Shown here piece after piece: positions 26,889 to 36,425 of a stretch of 64,000 bases of DNA. Every line of letters starts with the position of its first letter. Within the stretch, counting starts at the first letter, position 1. The notes below the pieces were generated by a model. That model saw nothing but the letters and a program-made list of their open reading frames with translations, did no database searches and had not been told where the DNA came from. Made by a program: the position numbers and the translations under genes. The stretch covers positions 2,850,501 to 2,914,500 of the forward strand of contig NZ_CP012099.1 of assembly GCF_001182785.1 (NCBI RefSeq), read 5' to 3'. This DNA is from Bacillus thuringiensis (lineage in GTDB: Bacteria; Bacillota; Bacilli; Bacillales; Bacillaceae_G).

Positions 26889-27251
26889 ATGTTAAAAGCG
26901 AATGAAAATGATTTCTCCTATCGCTTCGGTGATAACGGGCCGAAATATTTAATACAAGGCCCGAATATTGATCTTGGTCTTGTTGTCATTCAGCCTGGGC
27001 AAGAGTTTCAAAATCACTATCATACAACGTGTGAAGAAGTTTTTTATGCGTTAGAAGGTGAAATAGACTTCTATGTAAATAACGAAAGAGTTCTGATTAA
27101 ACAAGGTGATGTCCTGCAAGTTCGCCCTCATGAATCTCACTATCTGATTAACCATTCTGATAAACCTTTTAAAGCTGTTTTTATAAAGTCACCACATTTA
27201 CCAAATAAAGATACGGTACAAACGGAAAATCCAACATTAACGAAGGAGTGA
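26889..27251 (+). CDS. Cupin protein of the AI-2 operon
   Basis: The 120-residue single-cupin protein has H43, H45 and E50 in HYHTTCEEVFYALEG and H84 in RPHESHYLINH, together a complete metal-binding set. It lies 26 bp after lsrK and 6 bp before lsrF, with AAAGGAG before its ATG. In enteric bacteria LsrG, an antibiotic-monooxygenase fold, isomerises phospho-DPD before LsrF cleaves it. No lsrG-like gene is in this locus, so the cupin may do that step. That is inference from context only. Confidence 0.85.
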   Translation: MLKANENDFSYRFGDNGPKYLIQGPNIDLGLVVIQPGQEFQNHYHTTCEEVFYALEGEIDFYVNNERVLIKQGDVLQVRPHESHYLINHSDKPFKAVFIKSPHLPNKDTVQTENPTLTKE

Positions 27252-27257
27252 TTTCGA

Positions 27258-28040
27258 ATGACTTGGGGATTTAAAAATCGATTAAATACAATTTTACCTG
27301 ATGGTAGAGCGGTTATGTTAGCAATAGATCACGGATATTTCTTAGGACCAATTCACGGACTAGAACAACCACTTGAAACAGTAAAAAACTTACTTCCTTA
27401 TACAGACTCCCTCTTTTTAACGCGCGGTGTACTTAGCTCCTGTATTCCTGAAAACTGCAGTACACCGATGGTTATGCGTGTATCTGGCGGCGCTACTGTC
27501 GTCGGTAAAGATTTAGCGAATGAAACAATTGTTACACCTGTAAAAGAAGCAGTGAAGCAAAACGCAATTGGCGTTGGCGTTTCTGTTTTTGTCGGATCAG
27601 ACTATGAAACACAAACTGTTTCGAATCTCGCAAATGTAGTTTCTGAAGCTCACGATTACGGCCTACCAGTACTCGGTATTACCGCAGTCGCAAAGGAATT
27701 ACAAAAACGTGAAGCTCGCTTTCTAGCACTTGCTTCCCGCGTATGTGTTGAAATGGGTGCTGATATTATTAAAACGTATTACTGCGAAGGATTCGAAAAA
27801 ATAACGAGCACATGCCCTGCCCCAGTTGTCATCGCGGGTGGCCCAAAACTAGATTCAATCGAAGACGCATTAAACATTACGTACAATGCACTGCAAGAAG
27901 GCGCGATCGGAGTAGACATGGGCCGAAACATATGGCAATCTGAGCACCCAGCTGCGATGATTCAAGCAATACATGGTATTGTGAAGAATAGATTGAATGT
28001 GAAAGAGGCGCTTGAACTTTATGATGATGTGAAGAATTAA
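27258..28040 (+). CDS. lsrF: LsrF, phospho-AI-2 thiolase/aldolase
   Basis: The 260-residue TIM-barrel enzyme belongs to the DeoC/FbaB aldolase family. The N-terminus has AVMLAIDHGYFLGP, and K172 in GADIIKTYYCEGFE is the expected Schiff-base-type lysine. VVIAGGPK and GVDMGRNIWQ form the phosphate site. In E. coli LsrF transfers the acetyl group of 3-hydroxy-5-phosphonooxypentane-2,4-dione to CoA, ending AI-2 breakdown. The protein is shorter than the E. coli one (about 290) at its N-terminus. It is the last gene of lsrR-lsrK-cupin-lsrF. Confidence 0.92.
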   Translation: MTWGFKNRLNTILPDGRAVMLAIDHGYFLGPIHGLEQPLETVKNLLPYTDSLFLTRGVLSSCIPENCSTPMVMRVSGGATVVGKDLANETIVTPVKEAVKQNAIGVGVSVFVGSDYETQTVSNLANVVSEAHDYGLPVLGITAVAKELQKREARFLALASRVCVEMGADIIKTYYCEGFEKITSTCPAPVVIAGGPKLDSIEDALNITYNALQEGAIGVDMGRNIWQSEHPAAMIQAIHGIVKNRLNVKEALELYDDVKN

Positions 28041-28043
28041 TGT

Positions 28044-28077
28044 AAAAAGACAGACTATTTATTAGTCTGTCTTTTTT
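28044..28077 (+). terminator. Terminator of the lsrRK-cupin-lsrF operon
   Basis: AAAAAGACAGACT/AGTCTGTCTTTTT is a perfect 13-bp dyad ending in a T-run, just after the lsrF stop. Confidence 0.9.
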
Positions 28078-28149
28078 ACTTTACAGTGAAACTTTCTTAA
28101 TTCGTCTTCTAATATGATACATACTTAAATTTTATACACCTTCAAATGA

Positions 28150-28569
28150 TTACTCTTGGTGATTACTATTAAGCTTTGAAATTTTCTTACCTTCTCTATA
28201 ATTAAGACAAGACACTTCAATTAATAAGCCATTAAATACTGTAAAATAAAAACCATAACTACTACCTCGCATCGAATAAGGTTCCTTATCTATTTCAATG
28301 CCGCCTGCTACTAAAAGATTATACGCTTGATCCACTTCATTTGTAGTTTCCACTAAAAAACCAATATGAAAAGCTTCCGGATACGTAACTTCCTTATTCC
28401 CTTTAAATGCTTTTGGATCACTTAGCACAAGTATAAATCCACTTTCATCACTCATCACTACTAGTGCCTTTCCCTTTTGCTCCAAAAATTGAAAATCAAA
28501 AAATGTTTCAAAGAAATATCTCGCTTCTGATAAATCATCAACACATAAATTCAAATGATTTAACTTCAT
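28150..28569 (-). CDS. VOC-superfamily (glyoxalase-like) protein
   Basis: The 139-residue protein has paired beta-alpha-beta modules: LNHLNLCVDDLSEARYFFETFF at the start and HIGFLVETTNEVDQAYNLLVAGG in the middle, ending GLLIEVSCLNY. H5, a mid-domain H and the E of LLIEV are the usual metal ligands. VOC proteins include glyoxalases, dioxygenases and antibiotic-binding or modifying proteins; the specific role is unknown. GGAGATGAGTGA precedes the ATG. Confidence 0.8.
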   Translation of the reverse strand: MKLNHLNLCVDDLSEARYFFETFFDFQFLEQKGKALVVMSDESGFILVLSDPKAFKGNKEVTYPEAFHIGFLVETTNEVDQAYNLLVAGGIEIDKEPYSMRGSSYGFYFTVFNGLLIEVSCLNYREGKKISKLNSNHQE

Positions 28570-28772
28570 TCACTCATCTCCTTTTCAGCAGAGGGTATGT
28601 AGACTCATTTTCATAACACTTAAATATGCAAGGTAAGATATTCAAGCGTTCCGTCTAAGACTATGCTTTATAAGTCTAATACTTTTCTCCATAGCCTAGA
28701 ACGTTTTTTATGACTGCAATTATATAAACCGTTCGACGTGAAATATTAATGTACCTATATAAAATAGCTCCA

Positions 28773-29477
28773 TTATTTATTTTCCAAATTGTGTAGAACC
28801 CACTCAACCAAGAAAATTGCTGAAGGGATGCGCTCTGTTGTATCACCTAAAAATAGTTTATTAAGTAACTCATCTAAATGAATTGGCTTATTCGGCAACG
28901 TTTGAATATACCTTAAAGCAGATCCCGCTGGCGGTACTGGCTTATTATTAATAGCCCATATCCCTTCTAACAATGTCCAAGTTGATGTATGAACTAAGTA
29001 TGAAGCTTTTAACTCATCATTTGCTTTTAAAGCAGATTGAATTTTAATAAGCGAACTATGCAACCAATGAGAAATGCCCTTCATTTTGTCACTTGAAACA
29101 CGATAGTTTTCAAATTCATATGTAGCTATTTCCTTTAACTTTTTTAACTCACCGCTTTTATCAAACAAAATTTTCCCTTCTAGAAATGAGTATAGTTCCA
29201 TCGGATTGTTTTTAAAGTTTACTTGAATTTGATTAAAATCTGCACTCTTATATTCAACTAAAATATCTTCTCTCATTTCAGAATGAAATTTCTTCTTTTG
29301 TCCGTCTTCTAAAAGAATATAGAAGTCTAAATCAGATTCAGGATATGCATCGCCTCTTGCGACAGATCCAATTAGCATGAATCCATTTACCTTTTCCATA
29401 GATAAGACTTCCGCTACTATTGTTTGCACTAATTTTTTATATTGTTCATATGTAATGAATGAAAGATTTCCTATCAT
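28773..29477 (-). CDS. Nucleotidyltransferase-domain protein
   Basis: The roughly 234-residue protein has a polymerase-beta-like nucleotidyltransferase motif, GSVARGDAYPESDLDFYI, with G37-S38 and the metal Asp pair D49 and D51. A helical C-terminal half follows (SHWLHSSLIKIQSALKANDELKASY), as in kanamycin- or lincosamide-type adenylyltransferases. It might adenylylate a small molecule, or be an MNT-like protein without an antitoxin partner. GGGGGG lies 6 nt before the ATG at 29477. Confidence 0.75.
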   Translation of the reverse strand: MIGNLSFITYEQYKKLVQTIVAEVLSMEKVNGFMLIGSVARGDAYPESDLDFYILLEDGQKKKFHSEMREDILVEYKSADFNQIQVNFKNNPMELYSFLEGKILFDKSGELKKLKEIATYEFENYRVSSDKMKGISHWLHSSLIKIQSALKANDELKASYLVHTSTWTLLEGIWAINNKPVPPAGSALRYIQTLPNKPIHLDELLNKLFLGDTTERIPSAIFLVEWVLHNLENK

Positions 29478-29492
29478 TCCCATCCCCCCAGT

Positions 29493-29537
29493 AATAAAAA
29501 AGAGGATACATGTTTGCTTCTACAACATGTATCCTCT
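29493..29537 (-). terminator. Terminator of hmoA
   Basis: AGAGGATACATGTT and its inverse AACATGTATCCTCT flank a 9-nt loop; on the minus strand the hairpin runs into TTTTTTATT. It separates hmoA from the nucleotidyltransferase gene. Confidence 0.9.
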
Positions 29538-29546
29538 GCTTGTATA

Positions 29547-29873
29547 TTAAGACTGCTGATAAGCCGATTTCGATGATTTCACATAATAAACTGCGTGATC
29601 CACATTAATAATATGATCTGGTTTTGGTTTACCACGGCCTGCTCTATGTCCAGCTAAGTGTTCTTCACTTGTTTCCCAGTTTTTCCATGCTTCTTCAGAT
29701 TCCCAGCGAATCATTACGACAACTTCTTCGTCGCCGCGTCTTACTTTTTTCACGAGAACACTTAAATCGATGAAGCCTTCAAATTTTTCAATAATACCTT
29801 CTCCAGTGAAACGTTCTACAACTATATTTGATGTACCTTCTTTTACTGTAAATGTTTTCGTTTCGATAAACAT
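29547..29873 (-). CDS. hmoA: Heme-degrading monooxygenase, HmoA/IsdG-like
   Basis: The 108-residue ABM-fold protein matches B. subtilis HmoA closely in pattern: KTFTVKEGTSNIVVERFTGEGIIEK, VLVKKVRRGDEEVVVMIRWES and AGHRAGRGKPKPDHI. The family opens the heme ring to free iron in the cytoplasm. The Trp in RWESEEAWKNW and the nearby His fit the heme pocket. The ATG at 29873 is chosen over an in-frame GTG upstream because GGGAG is better spaced to it. A strong Fur box lies 53 bp upstream, so iron should repress it. Confidence 0.88.
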   Translation of the reverse strand: MFIETKTFTVKEGTSNIVVERFTGEGIIEKFEGFIDLSVLVKKVRRGDEEVVVMIRWESEEAWKNWETSEEHLAGHRAGRGKPKPDHIINVDHAVYYVKSSKSAYQQS

Positions 29874-29898
29874 ATATCCCACTCCCTCTTTGTTATAC

Positions 29899-29912
29899 GA
29901 ATACTAGTATTC
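29899..29912. promoter_or_regulatory. 14-bp palindrome in the hmoA leader
   Basis: GAATACTAGTATTC is a perfect palindrome between the Fur box and the hmoA ribosome binding site. It could be a second operator or overlap the promoter; no binder is recognised. Confidence 0.35.
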
Positions 29913-29925
29913 TTCTATTATAATT

Positions 29926-29944
29926 GATTATGATAATTATTTTC
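29926..29944. promoter_or_regulatory. Fur box upstream of hmoA
   Basis: GATTATGATAATTATTTTC matches the classical 19-bp Fur consensus GATAATGATAATCATTATC at 16 positions. It lies 53 bp upstream of hmoA and 26 bp beyond the stop of the MFS gene, so it belongs to hmoA. Confidence 0.85.
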
Positions 29945-29969
29945 AATTGTAAAGTTTTAATTTTTTGAA

Positions 29970-31184
29970 TTATGCTGATTTCTTTTCTATCGCCTCATCT
30001 AAAAATTTGAAATACGGAAGTAACATCCCTATTAAAGATGTAACACATATAATTGCACCGATGATTACATATAGCGCTCTTACTCCCCACATTTCACTCA
30101 ATATTCCCCCTACTAACACACCTAATGGCATAGCGGATCGTATAAAAAATAAACGCACTGAAAATACTTGTCCTATCATATTATTTGGGACGGTTTGTTG
30201 GCATATTGTCGTGTTATGAACATTGAAAAATGCAATACAAATCCCTGCTATTACTTCAATTATTATTGCAATGATAATACTATGATTGAACCCTAGCGAA
30301 ATGTATGTGAGTCCCCCTATAAACAATCCTCCAAGCATAAGTATACGCCGGCTTTTATATGTTACTTTTCCGACTAATACTGAGCCAATTACGTAGCCAA
30401 GTGGAAAACCTGCCATGAAATAGCCGAACTCTGCATATCCCGCTGACAGCTCATCTTTTATATATGGAAGATTTGTAACCATCGTTACCCCTACTCCAAA
30501 CTGTACGAAAGTAAGAAATATACCGAGCCAAACGATGATTGGTTTTGTAAAAAAATATGTAAAACCTTGAAGGAATTGTTCTAGCCACGTTTTTCGTATA
30601 TCTGTTGTAGTTCTCCTTTCTTCTATATAAAGTAAGAAAGCACCACTAACAAATAGACAAATACATACGAAAGATAATGTAAGTTCTGTTCCAATGAAAT
30701 GAATTACTACTCCACCTAATACTGGCGCAAGAAACATCATGAGACGAGTCATTCCATCAATATACGCATTTGCGTCTTGAAGTTGTTCTTTACTTACAAT
30801 GCTCGGTGTAATTGCCTGACTCGCAGGTGTATAAAGAGGTGTAATAAGTCCCACTACAATTTGAACAACATAAATATGCCAAACTTCTATACTACCTGTA
30901 ACTAGCATCATCAAAGGTAATAAGAATACGGATGATCGTATCCATTGTGAAAAAATCATAATCCACTTTCGGCTCCATTTATCAATAAATGGGCCACTTA
31001 TTAATTGCAGTATGAGTGATGGGATGAAATATAATAGCCACATACTACTTAAAGCCATTTCCGATCCTGTTAACTCATATACTAGAATTGAATTACATAA
31101 CGTTCCGAAAGCCCCTCCTAATTCTGAGATTGCACTACCAATCCACATAAAAAAGAAAGAACGATTTTTCAATACACTCTTCAC
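29970..31184 (-). CDS. MFS transporter (12 TM, MFS_3 type)
   Basis: The 404-residue major facilitator has about 12 membrane segments. It starts NRSFFFMWIGSAISELGGAFGTLC and has GPFIDKWSRKWIMIFSQWIRS as the loop 2-3 motif. It resembles the enterobactin-exporter/macrolide-efflux type (MFS_3) rather than sugar transporters. The substrate is unknown. It lies 57 bp downstream of an ArsR-type regulator in the same direction, so the two probably form an operon and the regulator likely senses the transported compound. Confidence 0.82.
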   Translation of the reverse strand: MKSVLKNRSFFFMWIGSAISELGGAFGTLCNSILVYELTGSEMALSSMWLLYFIPSLILQLISGPFIDKWSRKWIMIFSQWIRSSVFLLPLMMLVTGSIEVWHIYVVQIVVGLITPLYTPASQAITPSIVSKEQLQDANAYIDGMTRLMMFLAPVLGGVVIHFIGTELTLSFVCICLFVSGAFLLYIEERRTTTDIRKTWLEQFLQGFTYFFTKPIIVWLGIFLTFVQFGVGVTMVTNLPYIKDELSAGYAEFGYFMAGFPLGYVIGSVLVGKVTYKSRRILMLGGLFIGGLTYISLGFNHSIIIAIIIEVIAGICIAFFNVHNTTICQQTVPNNMIGQVFSVRLFFIRSAMPLGVLVGGILSEMWGVRALYVIIGAIICVTSLIGMLLPYFKFLDEAIEKKSA

Positions 31185-31241
31185 TATAGCTCACCAACTT
31201 TTCTCTTAAATTCCTCCCTTTATGTACATTCTCGTTGTAAA

Positions 31242-32285
31242 TTATCTATTTAAAAATACATCTAATTCTTTCGCTAACGACTGCACTGCTTTCTTCCTTA
31301 ATACATACTTTCCGTCATGTATATCAACTAACTTCGCTGCACGTAACAATTTCAAATGATGGTGTACTGTCGATTTACCAAGCTGCAATCTTTCCGTTAT
31401 TTCCTGTAATGTACGTTCTTTTTCAAACAACATTTTTATAATTCGCAATCTCGCCTCATCCCCAAGAGCCTTATGTTTTTGAACTAAAAAATAATTCGGC
31501 TCATACGGATCTTCGGGATGAATGCTTTCATTCGCAACTGGATAATGAAATACTTTCGTATCTTCAATATCTGCTTCAATATTCCACGGTCTGTACGTCA
31601 TTTGCGGAATAAGAAGTACGTGATGAACACTTGGCTCTGGCATATAGTTCACTCCGCCAGTCGCCCACTCGACAAACTCTTCCGGTTTCATCTTTTTATT
31701 CATTTCATTTTTTGCTTCATAATCTCGTTTTAATATAGAAAGTATTTCTTCTTCCTCTTTCTTAATTATGCTCTCATACCAACCTGTCATTACAGTGATT
31801 AAATGAGATTTCAGCACTTGTACATCTACATCACATATAAAGCTAATATAAGTAGAAAAAAACGGATGATCCTGCGTTAATTCCTTTAGTTCATGTATTG
31901 CAGTTACATCTCTACTTGCGGCTAAACGTCTTTTCTCTTCATACTTCTCCCCTAAAAACGGTAAACATATAAATTTCAAATCTTCTTCTGAAAGTAAATC
32001 AATTTTAAAATTAAACTGCGATAAATCTTGAAAATCCTCTTCATACAATAACTGAAGCAATGCTTTCCACGTATTATGTTCTTCTACAAACTGCAAGTGT
32101 TCTTCCATCTCATCTGTTAATGATTGTCTAATTCCTTTCCATTCACTTTCAGTCTTTTCAAGAGTATCAATTAACCTTTTATGAGTAATTGCTGCAATGC
32201 CAAGTGCACATTCGAAAAGTATCGAATATTTCACCTGAACGTTGTATGTTTCCCTCTTTTTACTCTTTATGTGATAGACCTCCAT
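31242..32285 (-). CDS. ArsR-family regulator with large N-terminal domain
   Basis: The 347-residue protein is much longer than a standard ArsR (about 110). Residues 1-260 form an unrecognised, mostly helical domain. The C-terminus is a winged helix: KALGDEARLRIIKMLFEKERTLQEITERLQLGKSTVHHHLKLLRAAKLV. No metal-binding Cys pair is visible in the DNA-binding part. This is the layout of HTH_20/DUF5937-like regulators in firmicutes. It heads a pair with the downstream MFS gene. Confidence 0.8.
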   Translation of the reverse strand: MEVYHIKSKKRETYNVQVKYSILFECALGIAAITHKRLIDTLEKTESEWKGIRQSLTDEMEEHLQFVEEHNTWKALLQLLYEEDFQDLSQFNFKIDLLSEEDLKFICLPFLGEKYEEKRRLAASRDVTAIHELKELTQDHPFFSTYISFICDVDVQVLKSHLITVMTGWYESIIKKEEEEILSILKRDYEAKNEMNKKMKPEEFVEWATGGVNYMPEPSVHHVLLIPQMTYRPWNIEADIEDTKVFHYPVANESIHPEDPYEPNYFLVQKHKALGDEARLRIIKMLFEKERTLQEITERLQLGKSTVHHHLKLLRAAKLVDIHDGKYVLRKKAVQSLAKELDVFLNR

Positions 32286-32450
32286 TTTTATCTCCTCCTT
32301 GTTTGCTATGTATTAAATTCTATTTTTATCGAATTTATCCTTCTATATTTTTGGGATTTACAAAAATATAAATTAAACCACATTCATTCTAAATTAAGAA
32401 GAATAAGAGCTTTTTTATATACAAATAATAAAGCTCAAGGAGTGGTTGAC

Positions 32451-33644
32451 ATGCATTTCATATTAAATATGTTAGGGATTTTCGTTGTCATATTAATCGT
32501 TTTCTTATGTTCGCCTAATAAAAAACATATAAAATGGAGACCAATTGTAATCCTCATCATATTGGAGCTTTTTATTACGTGGTTTATGTTGGGCACAAAG
32601 CTAGGCAGTATTATCATTAATAAAATTGCGTCATTTTTCAGTTGGCTACTGGCATGTGCGAATGAAGGTATTCGCTTTGCATTTCCTTCCGCTATGGACA
32701 GTCCACACATTGATTTCTTCTTTAGCGCGTTACTTCCTATCATTTTTGTTATCACGTTCTTTGATATTCTTTCTTATTTTGGAATCTTAACTTGGATTAT
32801 TGATAAAGTAGGTGCAGTTATTTCAAAGATTTCTCGTTTGCCAAAGTTGGAAAGTTTCTTTTCCATTCAAATGATGTTTTTAGGGAACACCGAAGCACTT
32901 GCAGTTGTTCGTGATCAATTATCTGTTTTAAAAGAAAATCGTTTGTTGACTTTTGGAATTATGAGTATGAGTAGCGTTAGCGGATCCATTCTTGGTGCTT
33001 ATTTATCAATGGTTCCAGCAACATATATTTTCAGCGCAATCCCATTAAACTGTATTAACGCATTAATTTTAGCCAATGTATTAAATCCTGTGGAAGTTTC
33101 GAAAGAAGAAGACGTTGTTTACACACCTTCCAAACATGAAAAAAAAGATTTCTTTTCTACTATTTCAAACAGTATGTTAGTTGGAATGAATATGGTTATC
33201 GTTATTTTAGCCATGGTAATTGGATATGTAGCTTTAACAGCATGTTTAAATGGGATTTTAGGCTTTTTTGTAACGGGGTTAACAATTCAAAAAATCTTCT
33301 CCATTATCTTTAGTCCTTTTGCATTTTTACTTGGTTTATCAGGCAGTGATGCTATGTATGTAGCTGAATTAATGGGGATCAAAATAACGACGAATGAATT
33401 TGTTGCAATGATGGATTTAAAATCAAACTTAAAGTCGCTACAACCGCATACGGTTGCGGTTGCAACAACATTTCTAGCTTCTTTTGCTAACTTTAGTACA
33501 GTAGGTATGATTTACGGAACTTACAATTCATTATTTGGCGGAGAAAAATCATCAGTCATCGGTAAAAATGTTTGGAAGCTTCTTGTTAGCGGGATGGCTG
33601 TTTCTTTATTAAGTGCTATGCTCGTTGGGCTATTTGTATGGTAA
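32451..33644 (+). CDS. NupC-family nucleoside:cation symporter
   Basis: The 397-residue protein belongs to the concentrative nucleoside transporter family. It has about ten membrane segments, with FFFSALLPIIFVITFFDILSYFGIL, FFSIQMMFLGNTEALAVVRDQL and TVAVATTFLASFANFSTVGMIYG. It imports nucleosides with protons or sodium across the cytoplasmic membrane. The ATG at 32451 follows AAGGAG; longer reading upstream overlaps the divergent regulator gene and is not real. It is transcribed alone. Confidence 0.9.
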   Translation: MHFILNMLGIFVVILIVFLCSPNKKHIKWRPIVILIILELFITWFMLGTKLGSIIINKIASFFSWLLACANEGIRFAFPSAMDSPHIDFFFSALLPIIFVITFFDILSYFGILTWIIDKVGAVISKISRLPKLESFFSIQMMFLGNTEALAVVRDQLSVLKENRLLTFGIMSMSSVSGSILGAYLSMVPATYIFSAIPLNCINALILANVLNPVEVSKEEDVVYTPSKHEKKDFFSTISNSMLVGMNMVIVILAMVIGYVALTACLNGILGFFVTGLTIQKIFSIIFSPFAFLLGLSGSDAMYVAELMGIKITTNEFVAMMDLKSNLKSLQPHTVAVATTFLASFANFSTVGMIYGTYNSLFGGEKSSVIGKNVWKLLVSGMAVSLLSAMLVGLFVW

Positions 33645-33654
33645 ATAATTTTTA

Positions 33655-33694
33655 TAATAAAAGACACCCAAGCCAATTGAGTGTCTTTTATTAT
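33655..33694. terminator. Bidirectional terminator between nupC-type gene and proA
   Basis: TAATAAAAGACAC pairs exactly with GTGTCTTTTATTA around a 13-nt loop, with A/T-runs on both sides; it overlaps the proA stop. Confidence 0.85.
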
Positions 33695-34941
33695 TATTTT
33701 CGAATTTGTCCATTTCCACGAATCACATATTTTGTAGAAGTTAATGCTGGAAGCCCCATTGGTCCTCTTACGTGTAACTTTTGTGTACTGATACCAATTT
33801 CCGCTCCGAATCCAAATTCGGATCCATCTGTAAAACGAGTCGATGCATTATGATAAAGTGCCGCGGCATCTACAGAGGTGAAAAATTTGCTGACATTTTC
33901 CTCGTTTTCAGTAATAATCGCTTCAGAATGCATAGATCCATACGTATTTATATGATGAATCGCTTCTTCAACAGTGGAAACCACTTTCACTGCTAGTGTG
34001 AGAGATAAAAACTCTGTTTCCCAGTCTTCTTCTGTCGCAATTAAGATAGAAGGATCAATCGCCACTGCTTTATTATCACCACGTAGCTCCACTCCTCTTT
34101 CCTTCAATGAAGAAAACAACTCGCTACCATATTGCTCTGCCCAATTCTCATGAAGTACAATCGTCTCAATTGCATTACATACAGATGGACGCTGTGTTTT
34201 TGCATTAATAATAATATTAAACGCCATTTGTTTATCTGCTGTTTCATCAATGAATATATGACAATTTCCCGCACCTGTTTCAAGTACTGGAACAGACGCT
34301 TCTCTCACTACTGTATCAATTAATTGTTTACCGCCTCTTGGTATAAGAACATCCAAGTACTCGTTCAATGTAAACAACTGTTTTGCACTATCTCTCGTTG
34401 TATCTTCTATGAGCTGTACACTTTCTGAAGACAAGCTAGTTTGCTTAAGCGCACGGTGAATCACGCTAACGATGGCTTTGTTAGAATGGATAGCAGAAGA
34501 ACTACCACGCAGTATTACTGCGTTTCCTGTTTTTAAACAAATTGTAGCAGCATCTACTGTCACATTCGGCCTCGCCTCGTATATCATTCCGACAACACCA
34601 AGTGGTACGCGCATCTCCTGAATAGATAGTCCATTTGGTCGTTCCCATGCACTTACACATTCTCCAACAGGATCACGTAAATCAATTAACTGCTTAATAC
34701 CTTCAGCCATATCAAGAATGCGCTGTTCATTTAGCATAAGACGATCAAGGAGAGAATCGGAAAATCCTTTCTCCTTACCTTCTTCAATATCCCGTTTGTT
34801 TTCTTCTAAAATATAAGCTGTTTCTACTATTAACTGATTAGCAATTGCAGCAAGTGCTTCATTTTTTTGATCTGTAGTTTTAAGCACAAGTTCTCTAGCA
34901 ACCTCTTTTGCTTTTATCCCCTTTGCCAACACTTCATTCAT
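33694..34941 (-). CDS. proA: Gamma-glutamyl phosphate reductase
   Basis: The 415-residue NADPH-dependent reductase performs the second step of proline synthesis, gamma-glutamyl phosphate to glutamate semialdehyde. It has ALDH-like signatures: [34 protein letters not shown], and the catalytic Cys in [37 protein letters not shown] is the C-terminal hallmark. The start at 34941 has AAAGGAGG 7-8 nt upstream. It lies 16 bp after proB under the same T-box leader. Confidence 0.96.
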   Translation of the reverse strand: MNEVLAKGIKAKEVARELVLKTTDQKNEALAAIANQLIVETAYILEENKRDIEEGKEKGFSDSLLDRLMLNEQRILDMAEGIKQLIDLRDPVGECVSAWERPNGLSIQEMRVPLGVVGMIYEARPNVTVDAATICLKTGNAVILRGSSSAIHSNKAIVSVIHRALKQTSLSSESVQLIEDTTRDSAKQLFTLNEYLDVLIPRGGKQLIDTVVREASVPVLETGAGNCHIFIDETADKQMAFNIIINAKTQRPSVCNAIETIVLHENWAEQYGSELFSSLKERGVELRGDNKAVAIDPSILIATEEDWETEFLSLTLAVKVVSTVEEAIHHINTYGSMHSEAIITENEENVSKFFTSVDAAALYHNASTRFTDGSEFGFGAEIGISTQKLHVRGPMGLPALTSTKYVIRGNGQIRK

Positions 34942-34957
34942 TTTTATTTCCTCCTTT

Positions 34958-36061
34958 TTAAAGTGAAACCCAATGATCCCTATGGATGACTTCATAACTA
35001 TGTCTCTCGCCTCTTGACTGAATATCTTGGCTTTGCATACCTTTTACATCTCTTAGTTCCTCTGCACTATATGTGCATTGTCCTTTTCCTATTACGCGCC
35101 CTTGTTGCGTTACAACCTCTACAACTTCACCCACTTGGAAAAATCCTGATACATTCGTAACACCAGCTGGAAGTAAACTCTTTCCATGCTGAATGATGGC
35201 AGTAGCTGCCCCAGCATCTACTTCAATTTGTCCGTTAACAAGCGAATGCAAGGCAATCCATTGCTTGTTCATCTTCATTTCTTTTTGAGGAGCATTACCG
35301 ACATACGTTCCATCCCCCTTACCCTTCAAAACATCTACAAACTTTTCCTGGCCACGTCCTGTTCCGATAAATACACTCACACCAAGAGAGAGTGCTGTCT
35401 TTGCAGCATCGATTTTTGATTTCATACCGCCAGTCCCAAGTTTTGAGCCGGCATCTCCTGCAAGAGAAGAAATTTCTTCCGTAACTTCAGGAAGAAAATA
35501 ATATTTTTTTGCATCCGCATTTTTCTGAGGATTTTTATCATATAACCCGTTCACATCCGTAAAGATCATAAGCATATCCGCCGAAACAAGCCCGCTTACT
35601 AAAGCTGACAGCATATCATTATCACCGAACGTCAGCTCCTCTAAAGAGATGGAATCATTTTCATTAATAATTGGAAGAGCGGAACGGTTTAGTAATTCTC
35701 CTAAAGTAGCATAAGCATTACTATATTGTTCTTTTCTAGAAAAATCACTTCTCGTCAGCAAAAGTTGCGCAGTAACGATGCCATATTTACGGAATTCCTC
35801 CGTGTACGCCTGCATTAACAAACTTTGTCCGACAGCTGCTGCAGCCTGCTTCCCTTTAATCGTTACAGGTCTGCTAGGATATCCTAGCGCTGAAAAACCT
35901 GCAGCGACGGCTCCAGATGTAATTAACACAACCTCGTGCCCATCTTCTTTCAACCGAGCCAATGCAGCAACGTGATCTGAAAGCTGTTCTGTTGAGATGC
36001 CTCCATGACTATCTGCCAAGGAACTACTTCCAATCTTTACAACAATTCGTTGTTTTTTCAC
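34958..36061 (-). CDS. proB: Glutamate 5-kinase
   Basis: The 367-residue enzyme phosphorylates glutamate in the first step of proline synthesis. The amino-acid kinase domain starts [13 protein letters not shown] and has [39 protein letters not shown] and [13 protein letters not shown]. The last 110 residues form a PUA domain ([32 protein letters not shown]). A GTG start at 36061 with GGGGG 8 nt upstream gives the family's usual length. It is the first gene after the T-box. Confidence 0.96.
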   Translation of the reverse strand: MKKQRIVVKIGSSSLADSHGGISTEQLSDHVAALARLKEDGHEVVLITSGAVAAGFSALGYPSRPVTIKGKQAAAAVGQSLLMQAYTEEFRKYGIVTAQLLLTRSDFSRKEQYSNAYATLGELLNRSALPIINENDSISLEELTFGDNDMLSALVSGLVSADMLMIFTDVNGLYDKNPQKNADAKKYYFLPEVTEEISSLAGDAGSKLGTGGMKSKIDAAKTALSLGVSVFIGTGRGQEKFVDVLKGKGDGTYVGNAPQKEMKMNKQWIALHSLVNGQIEVDAGAATAIIQHGKSLLPAGVTNVSGFFQVGEVVEVVTQQGRVIGKGQCTYSAEELRDVKGMQSQDIQSRGERHSYEVIHRDHWVSL

Positions 36062-36165
36062 TTTTTTATCCCCCAAGTCTAAAATCAAAGTTTTTATAAT
36101 TTACACTTCATCCACTTTGCAACTATATCTATTCTCATCAATGCAGCACTGAAGTATTTAAGAGC

Positions 36166-36220
36166 AAAATAAAAATGACCGCTTCGCCCTTAATAAAATA
36201 AAAAGGACGAAACGGTCATT
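36166..36220 (-). terminator. Attenuator terminator of the proBA T-box
   Basis: On the minus strand AATGACCGTTTCGTCCTT pairs with AAGGGCGAAGCGGTCATT (one mismatch) around a 11-nt loop, followed by TTTATTTTG. It lies directly after the T-box sequence. Confidence 0.9.
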
Positions 36221-36419
36221 GTTCCGCGGTACCACCTTAATTGATATACATAGATATCCACTTGGTGCCTATAACGCAGGCGAACGCCTAAACTTTCATT
36301 TAAGACTCAGGGATAGGTTCGATACATTCTATACGAGGAATCTTTCAGCCGGTGAATTCCACTCTCTTTCGCAAGAAGACATATGTACTAATTCCCTTCA
36401 ACGATTTTCGATCTAATTT
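36166..36419 (-). promoter_or_regulatory. T-box leader controlling proBA (tRNA-Pro sensor)
   Basis: The conserved T-box AAGGTGGTACCGCGG is at 36224-36238 on the minus strand, followed by the attenuator stem. Upstream is the stem I region with AGTA and a specifier loop reading GAACCTATCCC; CCT at 36315-36317 is the likely proline specifier codon. Uncharged tRNA-Pro should pair with the specifier and the T-box and prevent termination, so proBA is expressed when proline is scarce. The same logic controls proBA in B. subtilis. The specifier is my reading of the fold, not computed. Confidence 0.93.
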
Positions 36420-36425
36420 TTTTAT

